64,000 nt of DNA from Zoogloea sp041914405 (GTDB taxonomy: Bacteria; Pseudomonadota; Gammaproteobacteria; Burkholderiales; Rhodocyclaceae): NCBI RefSeq assembly GCF_041914405.1, contig NZ_JAYSDK010000010.1:1-64000 (forward strand). The letters run 5' to 3'. The translations under genes and the position numbers were made by a program. The notes below the pieces were generated by a model that saw only the letters and a list, made by a program, of their open reading frames with translations, made no database searches and was not told the DNA's origin. Below, in pieces: positions 52,507 to 62,479 of the stretch (its first letter is position 1; every line of letters begins with the position of its first letter).

Positions 52507-55500
52507 TTACATGCTGCGGCGGTACTGGCCGCCCACTTGGTAGAGGGCGCCGGTGATCTGGCCGAGGGAGCAGTACTTCACCGCCTCCACCAGCACCGCG
52601 AAGACGTTGCCGTTCTCGATGACAGTCTGCTTCAACTTGGCCAGCCACTTCGGTGCTTCCTCGGCATTGCGGGCCTGGAAGTCGGCCAGACGCTTGAGCT
52701 GGCTCTGCTTTTCTTCCTCGGAGGAACGGGCCAACTCGATTTCCTGCTGTGCCATGCCCTTCGGGTTGAGGAAGGTATTCACGCCAATGATCGGGTAGGA
52801 GCCGTCGTGCTTCTTGTGCTCGTAGTACAGCGACTCTTCCTGGATCTTGCCGCGCTGGAAGCCGGTCTCCATCGCCCCGAGCACGCCACCGCGGGAGCTG
52901 ATGGCTTCGAACTCCTTGAGCACAGCCTCTTCGACCAGGTCGGTCAGCTCTTCAATGATGAAGGCGCCCTGGTTGGGGTTCTCGTTCTTGGAGAGGCCCC
53001 ATTCGCGGTTGATGATCAGCTGGATCGCCATCGCACGGCGCACGGACTCCTCAGTCGGCGTGGTGATCGCCTCGTCGTAGGCGTTGGTGTGCAGCGAGTT
53101 GCAGTTGTCGTAGATGGCGATCAGCGCCTGCAGCGTGGTGCGGATGTCGTTGAAGTCCATCTCCTGGGCGTGCAACGAGCGGCCGGAGGTCTGGATGTGG
53201 TACTTCAGCTTCTGGCTGCGCTCGTTGGCACCGTACTTGTTCTTCATCGCCACGGCCCAGATGCGGCGGGCGACGCGGCCGATCACCGAGTATTCCGGGT
53301 CCATGCCGTTGCTGAAGAAGAAGGACAGGTTCGGCGCAAAGTCGTCGATGTGCATGCCGCGGGCCAGGTAGCTTTCCACGTAGGTGAAGCCGTTGGACAG
53401 CGTGAAGGCAAGCTGGCTGATCGGGTTCGCACCGGCTTCGGCGATGTGGTAGCCGGAGATCGACACCGAGTAGAAGTTCTGCACCTTGTTATGGACGAAG
53501 AACTCCTGGATGTCGCCCATCATCTTCAGCGCGAACTCGGTGCTGAAGATGCAGGTGTTCTGGCCCTGGTCTTCCTTCAGGATGTCGGCCTGCACGGTAC
53601 CGCGCACGGAGGACAGCACCCATTCGCGGATCTTCTCGGCTTCGTCTTCAGTCGGCTCACGGCCGTTCTGCGCCTTGAACTTGTCGAGTTGCTGGGCCAG
53701 CGCGGTGTTGAAGAACATCGCCAGGATGATCGGCGCCGGGCCGTTGATGGTCATCGACACGGAGGTGGTCGGATTGACCAGGTCGAAACCGTCGTACAGC
53801 ACCTTCATGTCATCCAGCGTAGCGATGGACACGCCGGAGTTGCCGATCTTGCCGTAGATGTCCGGACGCGGATCCGGGTCGCAGCCGTACAGCGTCACCG
53901 AGTCGAAGGCGGTGGAGAGGCGATGCGCCGGCATGCCTTCGGACACGCGCTTGAAGCGGCGGTTGGTACGGAAGGCGTCACCTTCGCCGGCGAACATCCG
54001 GGTCGGGTCCTCGCCCTCGCGCTTGAAGGCGAACACGCCGGCGGTGTAAGGGAAGGAGCCGGGGACGTTTTCCTTCATCAGGAACTTGAGGGTCTCGCCG
54101 TCGTCCTCGAAGCGCGGCAGGGCCACCTTGCGGATCTTGCTGCCGGACAGGGACTCGGAGGTCAGCTGGGTGCGGATCTCCTTGTCGCGGATCTTCACCA
54201 CGTACTCGTCGGCGGCGTACAGCTCGACGGTCTTCGGCCACATGTCGAGGAGCTTCTTGGAGGTGCCGGTCAGTTCGCCGTCCTTCCACTCGATCAGCTC
54301 GTCAAAGCTGCCGGCGTCCTTCTTGCAGCCTTCGAAGAGCTGCTTGGAGATGCGCAGGGCCTGGCGCTCGCGGGCCACCTTGGCCTGCTCGGCAGTATGT
54401 TTGTGGTAGCCGCGGACGGAGTCGGCGATCTCGGCCAGGTAGCGGGCACGCTCGGCAGGAACGATGGCGCGGCCACGGCTCGAAGCCTTGACGCTCACCA
54501 GCGGCAGCTTGGGCACCGCCAGCTTGAGGCCCTTGGAAGACAGCAGCGGGGCGATGGCCTGGTACAGCGCAGTGACGCCGTCGTCGTTGAAGCGGGCAGC
54601 CATCGTGCCGAACACCGGCATTTCTTCGGTCGGGGTGGAGAACAGCTCGCGGTTACGCTGGTACTGCTTGCGAACGTCGCGCAACGCATCCTCGGCGCCC
54701 TTACGGTCGAACTTGTTAATCGCCACGAAATCGGCGAAGTCGAGCATGTCGATCTTCTCGAGCTGGCTGGCAGCGCCGAACTCGGGGGTCATCACGTACA
54801 GGGACACATCGACGAAGGGCACGATGGCCGCGTCGCCCTGGCCAATGCCGGAGGTCTCGACGATGATCAGGTCGAAGCCGGCCAGGCGGGTGGCGGCGAT
54901 CACCTCGGGCAGCGCGGCGGAGACTTCCTTGCCGGTGTCGCGGGTAGCCAGCGAACGCATGAAGATGTTCGGGTGCTCGATGGCGTTCATGCGGATGCGG
55001 TCGCCGAGCAGCGCGCCGCCGGTGCGCTTACGGGACGGATCGATGGAGACGATGGCCAGCTTGACCTTGTCGTCCTGGTCAAGGCGGAAGCGGCGCACCA
55101 GCTCGTCGGTGAGGCTGGACTTGCCTGCGCCGCCGGTGCCGGTGATGCCGAGGGCCGGCACCTTGAGGTCCTTTGCCGCCTCGATCAGCGCGGCCTTCAC
55201 GTCATCCGGATAAGCACCGTTCTCGAGGCCGGTGATGACCTTGGAGAGAGCCCGGCGGTCACCGGACTTCAGCGCGGCGATGACGGCCTCGGCGCCCTGC
55301 GGGCCGGCGTGGCTCAGGTCTTGGTCGCAACGCTCGACGACGTCATTGATCATGCCCTGCAGACCAAGGATGGCGCCGTCTTCCGGCGAGTAAATGCGGG
55401 TCACGCCGTAGTCGTGGAGTTCCTTGATCTCGGCCGGCACGATCACGCCGCCGCCGCCGCCGAAGACCTTGATGTTCTCGCCGCCGTTCTCGCGCAGCAG

Positions 55501-55773
55501 GTCGATCATGTACTTGAAGAACTCCACGTGACCGCCCTGGTAGGACGTGATCGCGATGCCCTGCACGTCTTCCTGCAGCGCGGCATTGACGATCTCGCCC
55601 ACCGAGCGGTTGTGCCCGAGGTGGATCACCTCGGAGCCGGTGGATTGAAGAATCCGCCGCATGATGTTGATCGACGCGTCGTGGCCATCGAACAATGCCG
55701 CCGCGGTGACGAAACGCACCTTGTTCTTGGGCTTGTAAGCGACGAGCTTCTTGGCAACGCTCAGGTCGGTCAT
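52507..55773 (-). CDS. icmF: Fused isobutyryl-CoA mutase (IcmF): B12-binding, MeaB-like GTPase and mutase
   Basis: About 1088 residues in the IcmF order. Residues ~1-140: B12-binding domain with FDGHDASIN and SYQGGH motifs (cobalamin lower-ligand His). ~180-400: G-protein chaperone domain with Walker A GTGGAGKSS, SIDPSRKRTGGALLGDRIRMN and NKFDRKGAEDA. ~530-1088: acyl-CoA mutase TIM barrel (MFAGEGDAFRTNRRFK, SISGYHIAEAGANPI). It interconverts isobutyryl-CoA and butyryl-CoA with coenzyme B12, sometimes pivalyl/isovaleryl-CoA; the GTPase loads and repairs cofactor. ATG 55773 follows GGGGGAGA at 7 bases. Divergent AraC-type gene adjacent; no other acyl-CoA gene beside it. Confidence 0.96.
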   Translation of the reverse strand: MTDLSVAKKLVAYKPKNKVRFVTAAALFDGHDASINIMRRILQSTGSEVIHLGHNRSVGEIVNAALQEDVQGIAITSYQGGHVEFFKYMIDLLRENGGENIKVFGGGGGVIVPAEIKELHDYGVTRIYSPEDGAILGLQGMINDVVERCDQDLSHAGPQGAEAVIAALKSGDRRALSKVITGLENGAYPDDVKAALIEAAKDLKVPALGITGTGGAGKSSLTDELVRRFRLDQDDKVKLAIVSIDPSRKRTGGALLGDRIRMNAIEHPNIFMRSLATRDTGKEVSAALPEVIAATRLAGFDLIIVETSGIGQGDAAIVPFVDVSLYVMTPEFGAASQLEKIDMLDFADFVAINKFDRKGAEDALRDVRKQYQRNRELFSTPTEEMPVFGTMAARFNDDGVTALYQAIAPLLSSKGLKLAVPKLPLVSVKASSRGRAIVPAERARYLAEIADSVRGYHKHTAEQAKVARERQALRISKQLFEGCKKDAGSFDELIEWKDGELTGTSKKLLDMWPKTVELYAADEYVVKIRDKEIRTQLTSESLSGSKIRKVALPRFEDDGETLKFLMKENVPGSFPYTAGVFAFKREGEDPTRMFAGEGDAFRTNRRFKRVSEGMPAHRLSTAFDSVTLYGCDPDPRPDIYGKIGNSGVSIATLDDMKVLYDGFDLVNPTTSVSMTINGPAPIILAMFFNTALAQQLDKFKAQNGREPTEDEAEKIREWVLSSVRGTVQADILKEDQGQNTCIFSTEFALKMMGDIQEFFVHNKVQNFYSVSISGYHIAEAGANPISQLAFTLSNGFTYVESYLARGMHIDDFAPNLSFFFSNGMDPEYSVIGRVARRIWAVAMKNKYGANERSQKLKYHIQTSGRSLHAQEMDFNDIRTTLQALIAIYDNCNSLHTNAYDEAITTPTEESVRRAMAIQLIINREWGLSKNENPNQGAFIIEELTDLVEEAVLKEFEAISSRGGVLGAMETGFQRGKIQEESLYYEHKKHDGSYPIIGVNTFLNPKGMAQQEIELARSSEEEKQSQLKRLADFQARNAEEAPKWLAKLKQTVIENGNVFAVLVEAVKYCSLGQITGALYQVGGQYRRSM

Positions 55774-55922
55774 AGTTGTCTCCCCCACATCATGTTTATC
55801 GATGCATTCATGTTAGAAGCGGGCGGCGCGCTCCGCCATTGCCGTTGTCGACGGGATTCGTGCAAAATCCGCCAAGCTGCAGTTCCACCTTTCCGTACGT
55901 ACGCCAGGGAGCCGAAACCCTC

Positions 55923-56984
55923 TTGAGCACCAGCCAGTCCCGTAAACGTGCAACTGTTTCAATGGGTTTCGTGAGTGGCATGCTGTCCGGCATGCTGCAT
56001 CGCAACATCGACACAGCGCCGCTACTCACCGGCCTCGACATCAATCTTGCAGACGCGGCCAGTCGCGTGCCGGTTGACCGCTACGCCACGCTGTACAACC
56101 TGGTGATCGGCGAACTGCAGGACGAGGGCTTCGGCCTGTTCTCCGCGCCGATGCGGCCGGGCAGTTTCGAGTTCCTGTGCCGCGGCATGCTCGGCGCACC
56201 GACGCTCGCCGACGCCCTCGACCGGGCGCGCCGCTTCCTGTCCATCGTGCTGCCCGACCTGGCGGTCGGCGTGCAGCGCCATGACAACCGCGCGGAGCTG
56301 CACATCAGCGAAATCGCCCCCTTGGCCGCCACGCCGGACGACCCGGCCCGGGTCTTCGCCTTCGAATGGCTGCTGCGCCTGCTGCACAGCCTGTCGTGCT
56401 GGCTGGTCGGGCGTGGCCTGGCCCTCGACGCGGTGGATTTCCCTTTCACCCGCCCTCCACACGCCGACGACTACGCGCTGGTGTATACCGAGCGCTCCGC
56501 CTTCGTTGCCGGCACCCAGCTGGTGGCGCGTTTCAACGCCACCCTCCTCGACCTGCCGATCCGCCGTGACGAAGCCGCGCTGGTGGCCTTTCTCGACGGC
56601 GCACCAGGGCGCATCAGCATGCTCTACCGGCGCGACCGCAACACCGTCACGCGGGTTCGCGACCTGATTCGCCACGCGCTGCCGGTAAGCCTGTCCCAGG
56701 ATGACGTGGCCGGCCGCCTGCACATGTCGCCGCGCACCCTGCACCGCCGCCTGGAAGAGGAAGGCTCCAGCTTCCGCGGCATCAAGGAAGCCCTGCGGCG
56801 GGACCTGGCCCTGTCGCGCCTGACCAAGACCCGTCAGTCCATCGCCCAGGTTGCCGCCGACCTCGGCTACGCCGACACCTCGGCCTTCTACCGGGCCTTC
56901 ACCGGATGGACCGGCATGTCCCCGGAGCGCTACCGGCGCCAGCTCGCCCAAGAGGAAACGGTCAACGACCACGACAAAGCCTAG
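55923..56984 (+). CDS. AraC-family transcriptional regulator (arabinose-binding-domain PF12625 type)
   Basis: About 353 residues. N-terminal sensor domain of the PF12625 type (RVPVDRYATLYNLVIGELQDEGFGLFSAPMRPGSFEFLCRGMLG) and C-terminal double helix-turn-helix (SLSQDDVAGRLHMSPRTLHRRLEEEGSSFRGIK; QVAADLGYADTSAFYRAFTGWTGMSPERYR). It is divergent from icmF across 149 bases and likely controls it in response to an acyl-CoA-related signal (inference). The start is uncertain: TTG 55923 has GGGAG 10 bases upstream; GTG 55968 and ATG 55962 are alternatives. Confidence 0.88.
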   Translation: MSTSQSRKRATVSMGFVSGMLSGMLHRNIDTAPLLTGLDINLADAASRVPVDRYATLYNLVIGELQDEGFGLFSAPMRPGSFEFLCRGMLGAPTLADALDRARRFLSIVLPDLAVGVQRHDNRAELHISEIAPLAATPDDPARVFAFEWLLRLLHSLSCWLVGRGLALDAVDFPFTRPPHADDYALVYTERSAFVAGTQLVARFNATLLDLPIRRDEAALVAFLDGAPGRISMLYRRDRNTVTRVRDLIRHALPVSLSQDDVAGRLHMSPRTLHRRLEEEGSSFRGIKEALRRDLALSRLTKTRQSIAQVAADLGYADTSAFYRAFTGWTGMSPERYRRQLAQEETVNDHDKA

Positions 56985-57017
56985 AATGCCGGATCGGCCC
57001 AGAAACATCCATTCTTC

Positions 57018-59117
57018 ATGCCCCGCGTTTACGAACCCCTGACCGAAGAGCTGCTGCGCGAAGCGGACGAGTTGCTGCCCACACTCATACGCAACGCCCT
57101 GATCGGCATCTACATCATCCAGGACGATCTGTTCCGTTACGTCAATCCGCGCTTCGCCGAAATGTTCGGCTATGCGCAGGCAGAAATCTGCGGCCGGCTG
57201 GGGCCCACGGCGCTGATCGTGCCGGAAGACCGCTGCAAGGTCAGCGAGGCCATCTCAAGACGCATCCATCACGGCGCCGACACCGCCCACTACACCTTCC
57301 GCGGCCGCCGCAAGGACGGCAGCCAGATCGAGCTGGAGGTCTTCGGCAACCGCACCGAGTTCGACGGCCGCCCGGCCATCATCGGCATGCTGGTGGACAT
57401 CACCGCCCGCGGCACCGCCGAACGCACTGCCCGCGAGCAGCTGCACTTCATCGGCCAGCTCATCGAGGCGATTCCCAGCCCGCTGTTCTTCAAGGATGAA
57501 CAGGCCCGTTACCTGGGCTGCAACAAGGCTTTCGAGGCCTTCCTCGGCAAGCCGAGGGAAGAACTGATCGGCCGCTCGGTGTTCGACATCTCGCCGCCGG
57601 AGCTGGCAGCCCGCTACCACGAGGCCGACCAGGCCCTGTTCGACCACCCCGGGGTACAGACCTACGAGGCGCTGGTCTCTTCGGCGGACGGCCAGAACCG
57701 GGACGTAATCTTCAACAAGGCGACCTATTTCAAATCCGACGGCAGCCTCGGCGGCCTGGTCGGCGTGATCACCGACATCACCGACCGCAAGCAGACCGAA
57801 GCCCTGATCTGGATGCAGGCCAACTACGACCCGCTCACCGGCCTGCCCAACCGCCGCCTCCTCAACGACCGCCTGGCCGAGTTGATGAAGCAATCCCACC
57901 GCACCCACGACTGCGTGGCGGTGATGTTCATCGACCTGGACCGTTTCAAGGAGGTCAACGACACCCTCGGCCACGAGGCCGGCGACCGCCTGCTGGTTGA
58001 GGCGGCCCGTCGCATCGTCAGCTGCGTGCGCGAGTCCGATACGGTGGCCCGCCAGGGCGGCGACGAGTTCACCGTGCTGCTGCCCGGCCTCGCCGACGAA
58101 GCGCCGATCGAGCGCATCGCCGAAGACATCATCGAGGCCCTAGCCCAGCCTTTCCAGCTCGGCCACGACATCGCCTACGTGTCGGCCAGCGTGGGCATCA
58201 CCCTGTTCCCGAAGGATGCCGAGACACCGGCCGACATCCTGAAGAATGCCGACCAGGCCATGTACCACGCCAAGGACGAAGGCCGGAACCGCTTCAGCTA
58301 CTTCTCGCCGCGCATGCAGGAGGCCGCGCTGCAGCGCCTGCAGCTGGGCAAGGACCTGCGCCACGCCCTCGACCGGGGCCAGCTGAGCCTGCACTTCCAG
58401 CCCATCCTGCGCCTCGCCGACGGCCACTTTCACAAGGCCGAAGCCCTGCTGCGCTGGAATCTGCCATCGCGCGGCTTCGTGTCGCCGGCCGAGTTCGTGC
58501 CGGTGGCCGAAGAGCTGGGCCTGATCGACACCATCGGCACCTGGGTCTTCCGGCAGGCCATCGACATGGTGGCGCGCTGGCGGGCGACGGTATCGCCCGA
58601 GCTGGCCGACAGCCTGCAGATCACCGTCAATGCCTCGCCCCGACAGTTTGCCAAGGGGCGCTCGCTGGCCGTCCTGCTCGACGAGCTTATCGAGAGAAAG
58701 GTGCCCGGCACCTGCATCGCGATCGAGATCACCGAAGGCCTGCTACTCGACGAGCACCCGTCGGTCACTGCCCAGCTGGCCCGCCTCAGCGCCGCCGGCA
58801 TCCAGATCTCCATCGACGACTTCGGCACCGGCTACTCGGCGATGGCCTACCTCAAGCGGATGGACATCGACACCCTCAAGATCGACCGCTCCTTCGTCCG
58901 CGACCTGACCACCGACCCCAGCGACCTGGCGATCACCGAGGCCATCATCGCAATGGCCCACAAACTCGACCTGGAAGTAGTCGCCGAGGGCGTCGAGAGC
59001 GAGGCCCAGTGCGAACGCCTGGCCGCCGCCGGCTGCGATTACGGCCAGGGCTACCTGTTCTCCCCGCCTCTGCCGGAAGACGCCTTCTTCGACTACATCG
59101 CCCGCCATCGGCCATGA
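57018..59117 (+). CDS. PAS-PAS-GGDEF-EAL c-di-GMP turnover protein
   Basis: 699 residues, no transmembrane segment. Two PAS domains (about 25-140 and 150-265: LIGIYIIQDDLFRYVNPRFAEMFGYA; SPLFFKDEQARYLGCNKAFEAFLG), a GGDEF domain with intact RQGGDEFTV and RESD I-site five residues before it, and an EAL domain with EALLRW, DDFGTGYSAMAYL and KIDRSFVRDL. Both cyclase and phosphodiesterase signatures look catalytically complete, so net direction is set by sensing or the partner. Starts 33 bases after the AraC-type gene and overlaps the hybrid kinase gene (ATGA). Confidence 0.94.
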   Translation: MPRVYEPLTEELLREADELLPTLIRNALIGIYIIQDDLFRYVNPRFAEMFGYAQAEICGRLGPTALIVPEDRCKVSEAISRRIHHGADTAHYTFRGRRKDGSQIELEVFGNRTEFDGRPAIIGMLVDITARGTAERTAREQLHFIGQLIEAIPSPLFFKDEQARYLGCNKAFEAFLGKPREELIGRSVFDISPPELAARYHEADQALFDHPGVQTYEALVSSADGQNRDVIFNKATYFKSDGSLGGLVGVITDITDRKQTEALIWMQANYDPLTGLPNRRLLNDRLAELMKQSHRTHDCVAVMFIDLDRFKEVNDTLGHEAGDRLLVEAARRIVSCVRESDTVARQGGDEFTVLLPGLADEAPIERIAEDIIEALAQPFQLGHDIAYVSASVGITLFPKDAETPADILKNADQAMYHAKDEGRNRFSYFSPRMQEAALQRLQLGKDLRHALDRGQLSLHFQPILRLADGHFHKAEALLRWNLPSRGFVSPAEFVPVAEELGLIDTIGTWVFRQAIDMVARWRATVSPELADSLQITVNASPRQFAKGRSLAVLLDELIERKVPGTCIAIEITEGLLLDEHPSVTAQLARLSAAGIQISIDDFGTGYSAMAYLKRMDIDTLKIDRSFVRDLTTDPSDLAITEAIIAMAHKLDLEVVAEGVESEAQCERLAAAGCDYGQGYLFSPPLPEDAFFDYIARHRP

Positions 59118-61162
59118 CCTCCCGCCTGCCGCCCTCCAGCCCCGGCAAGCCCGCCACACCCGAGGAACTGCGGCGCTACGACCTGCTGCTGGCCGGCCTC
59201 GACCTGCTCGACCAGGCCATCGCGGTGTTCGACGCCAGCCCCAAACTGGTGACCTGGAACAAGGCCCTGCAACGCCTGCTCGACTTTCCCGAGGAAATGG
59301 TCCGGGTCGGCACCCCCTTCGAGGACTTCGTGCGCTTCAATGCCCAGCGCGGCGAATATGGCGGCAATGACGCCGAGGTGGAACGGCTGGTGGCCGAACG
59401 CATGGCCTCGGTGCGCTCGTTCCAGCCCCATCAGGCCGAGCGCATCCGCCCCAACGGCCAGGTATTGCAGATCCGTGGCGTGCCGATCCCCAACCTGGGG
59501 TTCGTGACCCTATGGACCGACATCACCGAGCAGCGCCGTTACGAGCAGCTCATCGAACGCCAGAACGCCGAGCTGGAAAGCCGCGTCAGCGCCCGCACCG
59601 CCGAACTGGAGGCGGCCACCACCCGCCTCGACGCACTGGCCGGCCAACTGGCCCGCAGCGAGGAGCGCCTGCGCCTGATCATGGACGCCATCCCGGCGCT
59701 GATCGCCTACGTGGACGCCGACGAGCGCTACATCTTCGCCAACCGCGGTTACACCGAATGGTTCGGCATCGACCCGACCCAGATCATCGGGCGCAGCATC
59801 GCCGAAGTCTTCGGCCCCGAGGCCTACGCGCAGATCCGGCCCTACATCGAGCAGGCCTCCACCGGCGAACAGGTCAGCTACGAGTATTCGCGCATCAACC
59901 CGGCCGGCCGCCCGGTCCATGCGCGCAGCGCACTGGTGCCCGAGGTCTCGCCGAGCGGCGGCGTGCAGGGCTACTTCGTGCTGTCCATCGACATCACCGA
60001 GCAGAAGGCCAGCCAGGCCGCGCTGATCCAGGCCCAGAAGATGGAAGCCGTCGGCCAGCTCACCGGCGGCCTGGCCCACGACTTCAACAACCTGCTCACC
60101 ATCATCACCGGCAACCTGGCCACCCTGCGCGACAAGCTACCGGCCCACCAGGGCTACGACGACTACCTGGAGCCGGCCCTGTCGGCAGCGCGGCGCGGCA
60201 CCGAGCTGATCCGCCGCCTCCTCACCTTCTCGCGCCAGCAACCACTGGAACCCAGCCCGGTGGAGGTCGGCGCGCTGGTGCAGGGCATGACCTCGCTGCT
60301 GTCCCGCTCCCTCACCGAGCGCATCCACATGCAGCTCGACCTGCCGGCCGACAGGCTCTACGCCCTGGTGGACCCCCACCAGCTGGAGAGCGCCCTCCTC
60401 AACCTGGCCATCAACGCCCGCGACGCGATGCCCGACGGCGGCGAGCTGCGGGTCGCGGTGAGCCACCGCCAGGTCACCCCGAGCATCGCCCAGCAAGCCG
60501 AGGTCCCGCCCGGCGATTACGTGCAGTTCGACGTCTCCGACACCGGCTCCGGCATTCCGCCGGAGCTGCTGCCGCGCCTTTTCGAACCCTTCTTCACGAC
60601 CAAGGCCTTCGGCGCCGGCAGCGGCCTCGGCCTGGCCATGGTGTATGGCTTCATCCGCCAGTCCGGCGGCAACATCCGGGTGCTCAGCACACCGGGCGCC
60701 GGCACCAACGTACGCTTCATCGTACCGATGACCGACGCGCCGGCGCCCGCCCCTGGCCCCGCCGCGCCGGCCACCACCGCCACCGAGAACGCCCACCGCC
60801 TGGTGCTGCTGGTCGAGGACGAACCCGAAGTACGCAAGGTAATCCGCCAGCAGCTCACCGAGCTGGGCTACCCGGTCCTCGAAGCCGGCAACGGCCTTGA
60901 AGCGAAGACCATGCTGGAGGCGGTGGAGGACATCGCGCTGCTGCTCACCGACACCGTGATGCCCGGCCTCGGCGGGCGGGAATTGGCCGCCGAAGCCCGC
61001 GCGCTGCGCCCGGCGCTCCCCATCCTGCTGATCACCGGCTATGCCACCGGCGAACCGCCGGCCGGCATGCCCGACATCCCTACCCTGCGCAAACCCTTCG
61101 AGCGCAGCGCCCTCGCCGCAGCCCTCGCCGCCCTCGACCATCCGGAGACTCCGGCCCCATGA
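59114..61162 (+). CDS. PAS-containing hybrid histidine kinase with C-terminal receiver
   Basis: 682 residues, soluble. PAS-type domain 1 (about 20-165: LDLLDQAIAVFDASPKLVTWNKALQRLLDFPEEM), a coiled coil, PAS domain 2 (about 190-310: IMDAIPALIAYVDADERYIFANRGYTEWFG), HisKA with GGLAHDFNNLLTIITGNLA (H near residue 321), HATPase (LNLAINARDAMPDGG, DTGSGIP, GLGLAMVYGF) and a receiver (VEDEPEVRKV, LLTDTVMPGLGG, KPF). Overlaps the genes on both sides by 4 bases. Its partner is the OmpR-type regulator that follows; the PAS-GGDEF-EAL protein upstream links the module to c-di-GMP. Confidence 0.94.
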   Translation: MTSRLPPSSPGKPATPEELRRYDLLLAGLDLLDQAIAVFDASPKLVTWNKALQRLLDFPEEMVRVGTPFEDFVRFNAQRGEYGGNDAEVERLVAERMASVRSFQPHQAERIRPNGQVLQIRGVPIPNLGFVTLWTDITEQRRYEQLIERQNAELESRVSARTAELEAATTRLDALAGQLARSEERLRLIMDAIPALIAYVDADERYIFANRGYTEWFGIDPTQIIGRSIAEVFGPEAYAQIRPYIEQASTGEQVSYEYSRINPAGRPVHARSALVPEVSPSGGVQGYFVLSIDITEQKASQAALIQAQKMEAVGQLTGGLAHDFNNLLTIITGNLATLRDKLPAHQGYDDYLEPALSAARRGTELIRRLLTFSRQQPLEPSPVEVGALVQGMTSLLSRSLTERIHMQLDLPADRLYALVDPHQLESALLNLAINARDAMPDGGELRVAVSHRQVTPSIAQQAEVPPGDYVQFDVSDTGSGIPPELLPRLFEPFFTTKAFGAGSGLGLAMVYGFIRQSGGNIRVLSTPGAGTNVRFIVPMTDAPAPAPGPAAPATTATENAHRLVLLVEDEPEVRKVIRQQLTELGYPVLEAGNGLEAKTMLEAVEDIALLLTDTVMPGLGGRELAAEARALRPALPILLITGYATGEPPAGMPDIPTLRKPFERSALAAALAALDHPETPAP

Positions 61163-61878
61163 CCGCCGCCGACAAGGACAGCCCCCTGATCTTCATCGTC
61201 GAAGACGAAGCCGACATCGCCCGCCTGATCGCCAGCAACCTGGCCGAGTACGGTTTTCGCAGCGAGAGCTTCGGCACCGGCCGCGCCCTGCTGGCGCGGG
61301 CCCGCCGTGTGCAGCCGGAGCTGGCCATCCTCGACCTCGGCCTGCCCGACATGGACGGCCTGCAGGTGCTGCGCGAACTGCAGGAGCAGCACCCCTGCGC
61401 AGCCCTGATCCTGACTGGCCGCGACGGCCTCACCGACCGGGTGCTGGGCCTTGAACTCGGCGCCGACGACTATCTGGTCAAGCCCTTCGAGCCCCGCGAG
61501 CTGGTGGCCCGCGTGCGCTCCATCCTGCGCCGCTACCAGAAGGCCGCCACACAGGAAGCCAGCGGCCACAGCAGCGCACTCTTTGCGGGCTGGCATTTCG
61601 ACCTCGGCCGCCTCCATCTCACCGCGGCTGACGGCCATGAAGTCACCCTGTCCGCCGCCGAGGCCGCCCTGCTGCAGACCCTGCTGAAGCGCCCCAACAA
61701 GATCCTGACCCGCGAGCAACTGATCGGTGAACGCGACCTCGACCCCTTCGACCGCAGCATCGATGTGCGCATCTCCCGCCTGCGCCGCAAGCTTGAAGAC
61801 GATCCACAGGATCCGAAAATCATCAAGACCGTATACGGCGCCGGCTACCTGCTGTGCGCCTCAGTGGCCTGGGAGTGA
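61159..61878 (+). CDS. OmpR/PhoB-family response regulator
   Basis: 239 residues. Receiver: IVEDEAD, phospho-acceptor D59 in AILDLGLPDMDG, ALILTGRDG and KPFEPREL. C-terminal winged helix: LTREQLIGERDLDPFDRSIDVRISRLRRKLEDDPQDPKIIKTVYGAGYLL. The ATG overlaps the kinase stop (ATGA), so the trio is translationally coupled. It is the likely transcriptional output of the hybrid kinase. Confidence 0.94.
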   Translation: MTAADKDSPLIFIVEDEADIARLIASNLAEYGFRSESFGTGRALLARARRVQPELAILDLGLPDMDGLQVLRELQEQHPCAALILTGRDGLTDRVLGLELGADDYLVKPFEPRELVARVRSILRRYQKAATQEASGHSSALFAGWHFDLGRLHLTAADGHEVTLSAAEAALLQTLLKRPNKILTREQLIGERDLDPFDRSIDVRISRLRRKLEDDPQDPKIIKTVYGAGYLLCASVAWE

Positions 61879-61937
61879 TCCCGCCCGACCGCCGACTCCC
61901 GTAGAATGCCGGCTCCTTTAGGAGGGAAAAACCAATC

Positions 61938-62411
61938 ATGACAAGACCATTCAAAGTACTCGGCGTCCAGCAAATCGCCATCGGCGGCCCGTCCAAGGAC
62001 CGCCTGCGCACCCTGTGGGTGGACATGTTCGGCCTCGAAGTCACCGGCACTTTCAAGTCGGAACGGGAGAACGTGGACGAGGACATCACCGCCATGGGCA
62101 AGGGCCCGTTCAAGGTCGAAGTCGACCTGATGCAGCCCCTCGACCCCGAGAAGAAACCGGCCGTGCATACCACCCCGCTGAACCACGTGGGCCTGTGGAT
62201 CGACGACCTGCCGAAGGCCGTCGAGTGGCTCACCGCCCAGGGCGTGCGCTTTGCGCCGGGTGGCATCCGCAAGGGCGCCGCCGGCTTCGACATCACCTTC
62301 CTTCACCCCAAGGGCAACGAAGAATTCCCCATCGGCGGTGAGGGCGTGCTGGTCGAGCTGGTCCAGGCTCCGCAGGAAGTGATTGACGCCTTCGCCAAGC
62401 TGGCCGGCTGA
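61938..62411 (+). CDS. VOC-family (glyoxalase/dioxygenase fold) protein
   Basis: 157 residues with paired beta-alpha-beta-beta-beta units of the vicinal-oxygen-chelate fold: VLGVQQIAIGGPSKDRLRTLWVDMFGLEVTGTF in the first half and LNHVGLWIDDLPKAVEWLTAQGVRFAPGG in the second. HVGLWID carries a probable metal-ligand His; GVLVELVQAP has the late Glu. Substrate (methylglyoxal adduct, methylmalonyl-CoA epimerase-like or other) is unclear. AGGAGGG 9 bases upstream of ATG. Followed by a bidirectional terminator. Confidence 0.85.
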   Translation: MTRPFKVLGVQQIAIGGPSKDRLRTLWVDMFGLEVTGTFKSERENVDEDITAMGKGPFKVEVDLMQPLDPEKKPAVHTTPLNHVGLWIDDLPKAVEWLTAQGVRFAPGGIRKGAAGFDITFLHPKGNEEFPIGGEGVLVELVQAPQEVIDAFAKLAG

Positions 62412-62428
62412 TCACCTGCGTCAAACGA

Positions 62429-62464
62429 CGAAGGGCCGGCCCTCTTGCGGGGCCCGGCCCTTCG
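62429..62464. terminator. Bidirectional rho-independent terminator
   Basis: CGAAGGGCCGG...CCGGCCCTTCG: an 11-bp stem with a GC-rich inner loop between the convergent VOC and zinc-peptidase genes. Confidence 0.75.
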
Positions 62465-62479
62465 CACGTCTGGCGCCGC

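Noticed and set aside
52537..55926. Open frame of 1129 codons on the plus strand
   Set aside because: Exactly antisense to icmF; Val/His/Leu-rich without recognisable motif.
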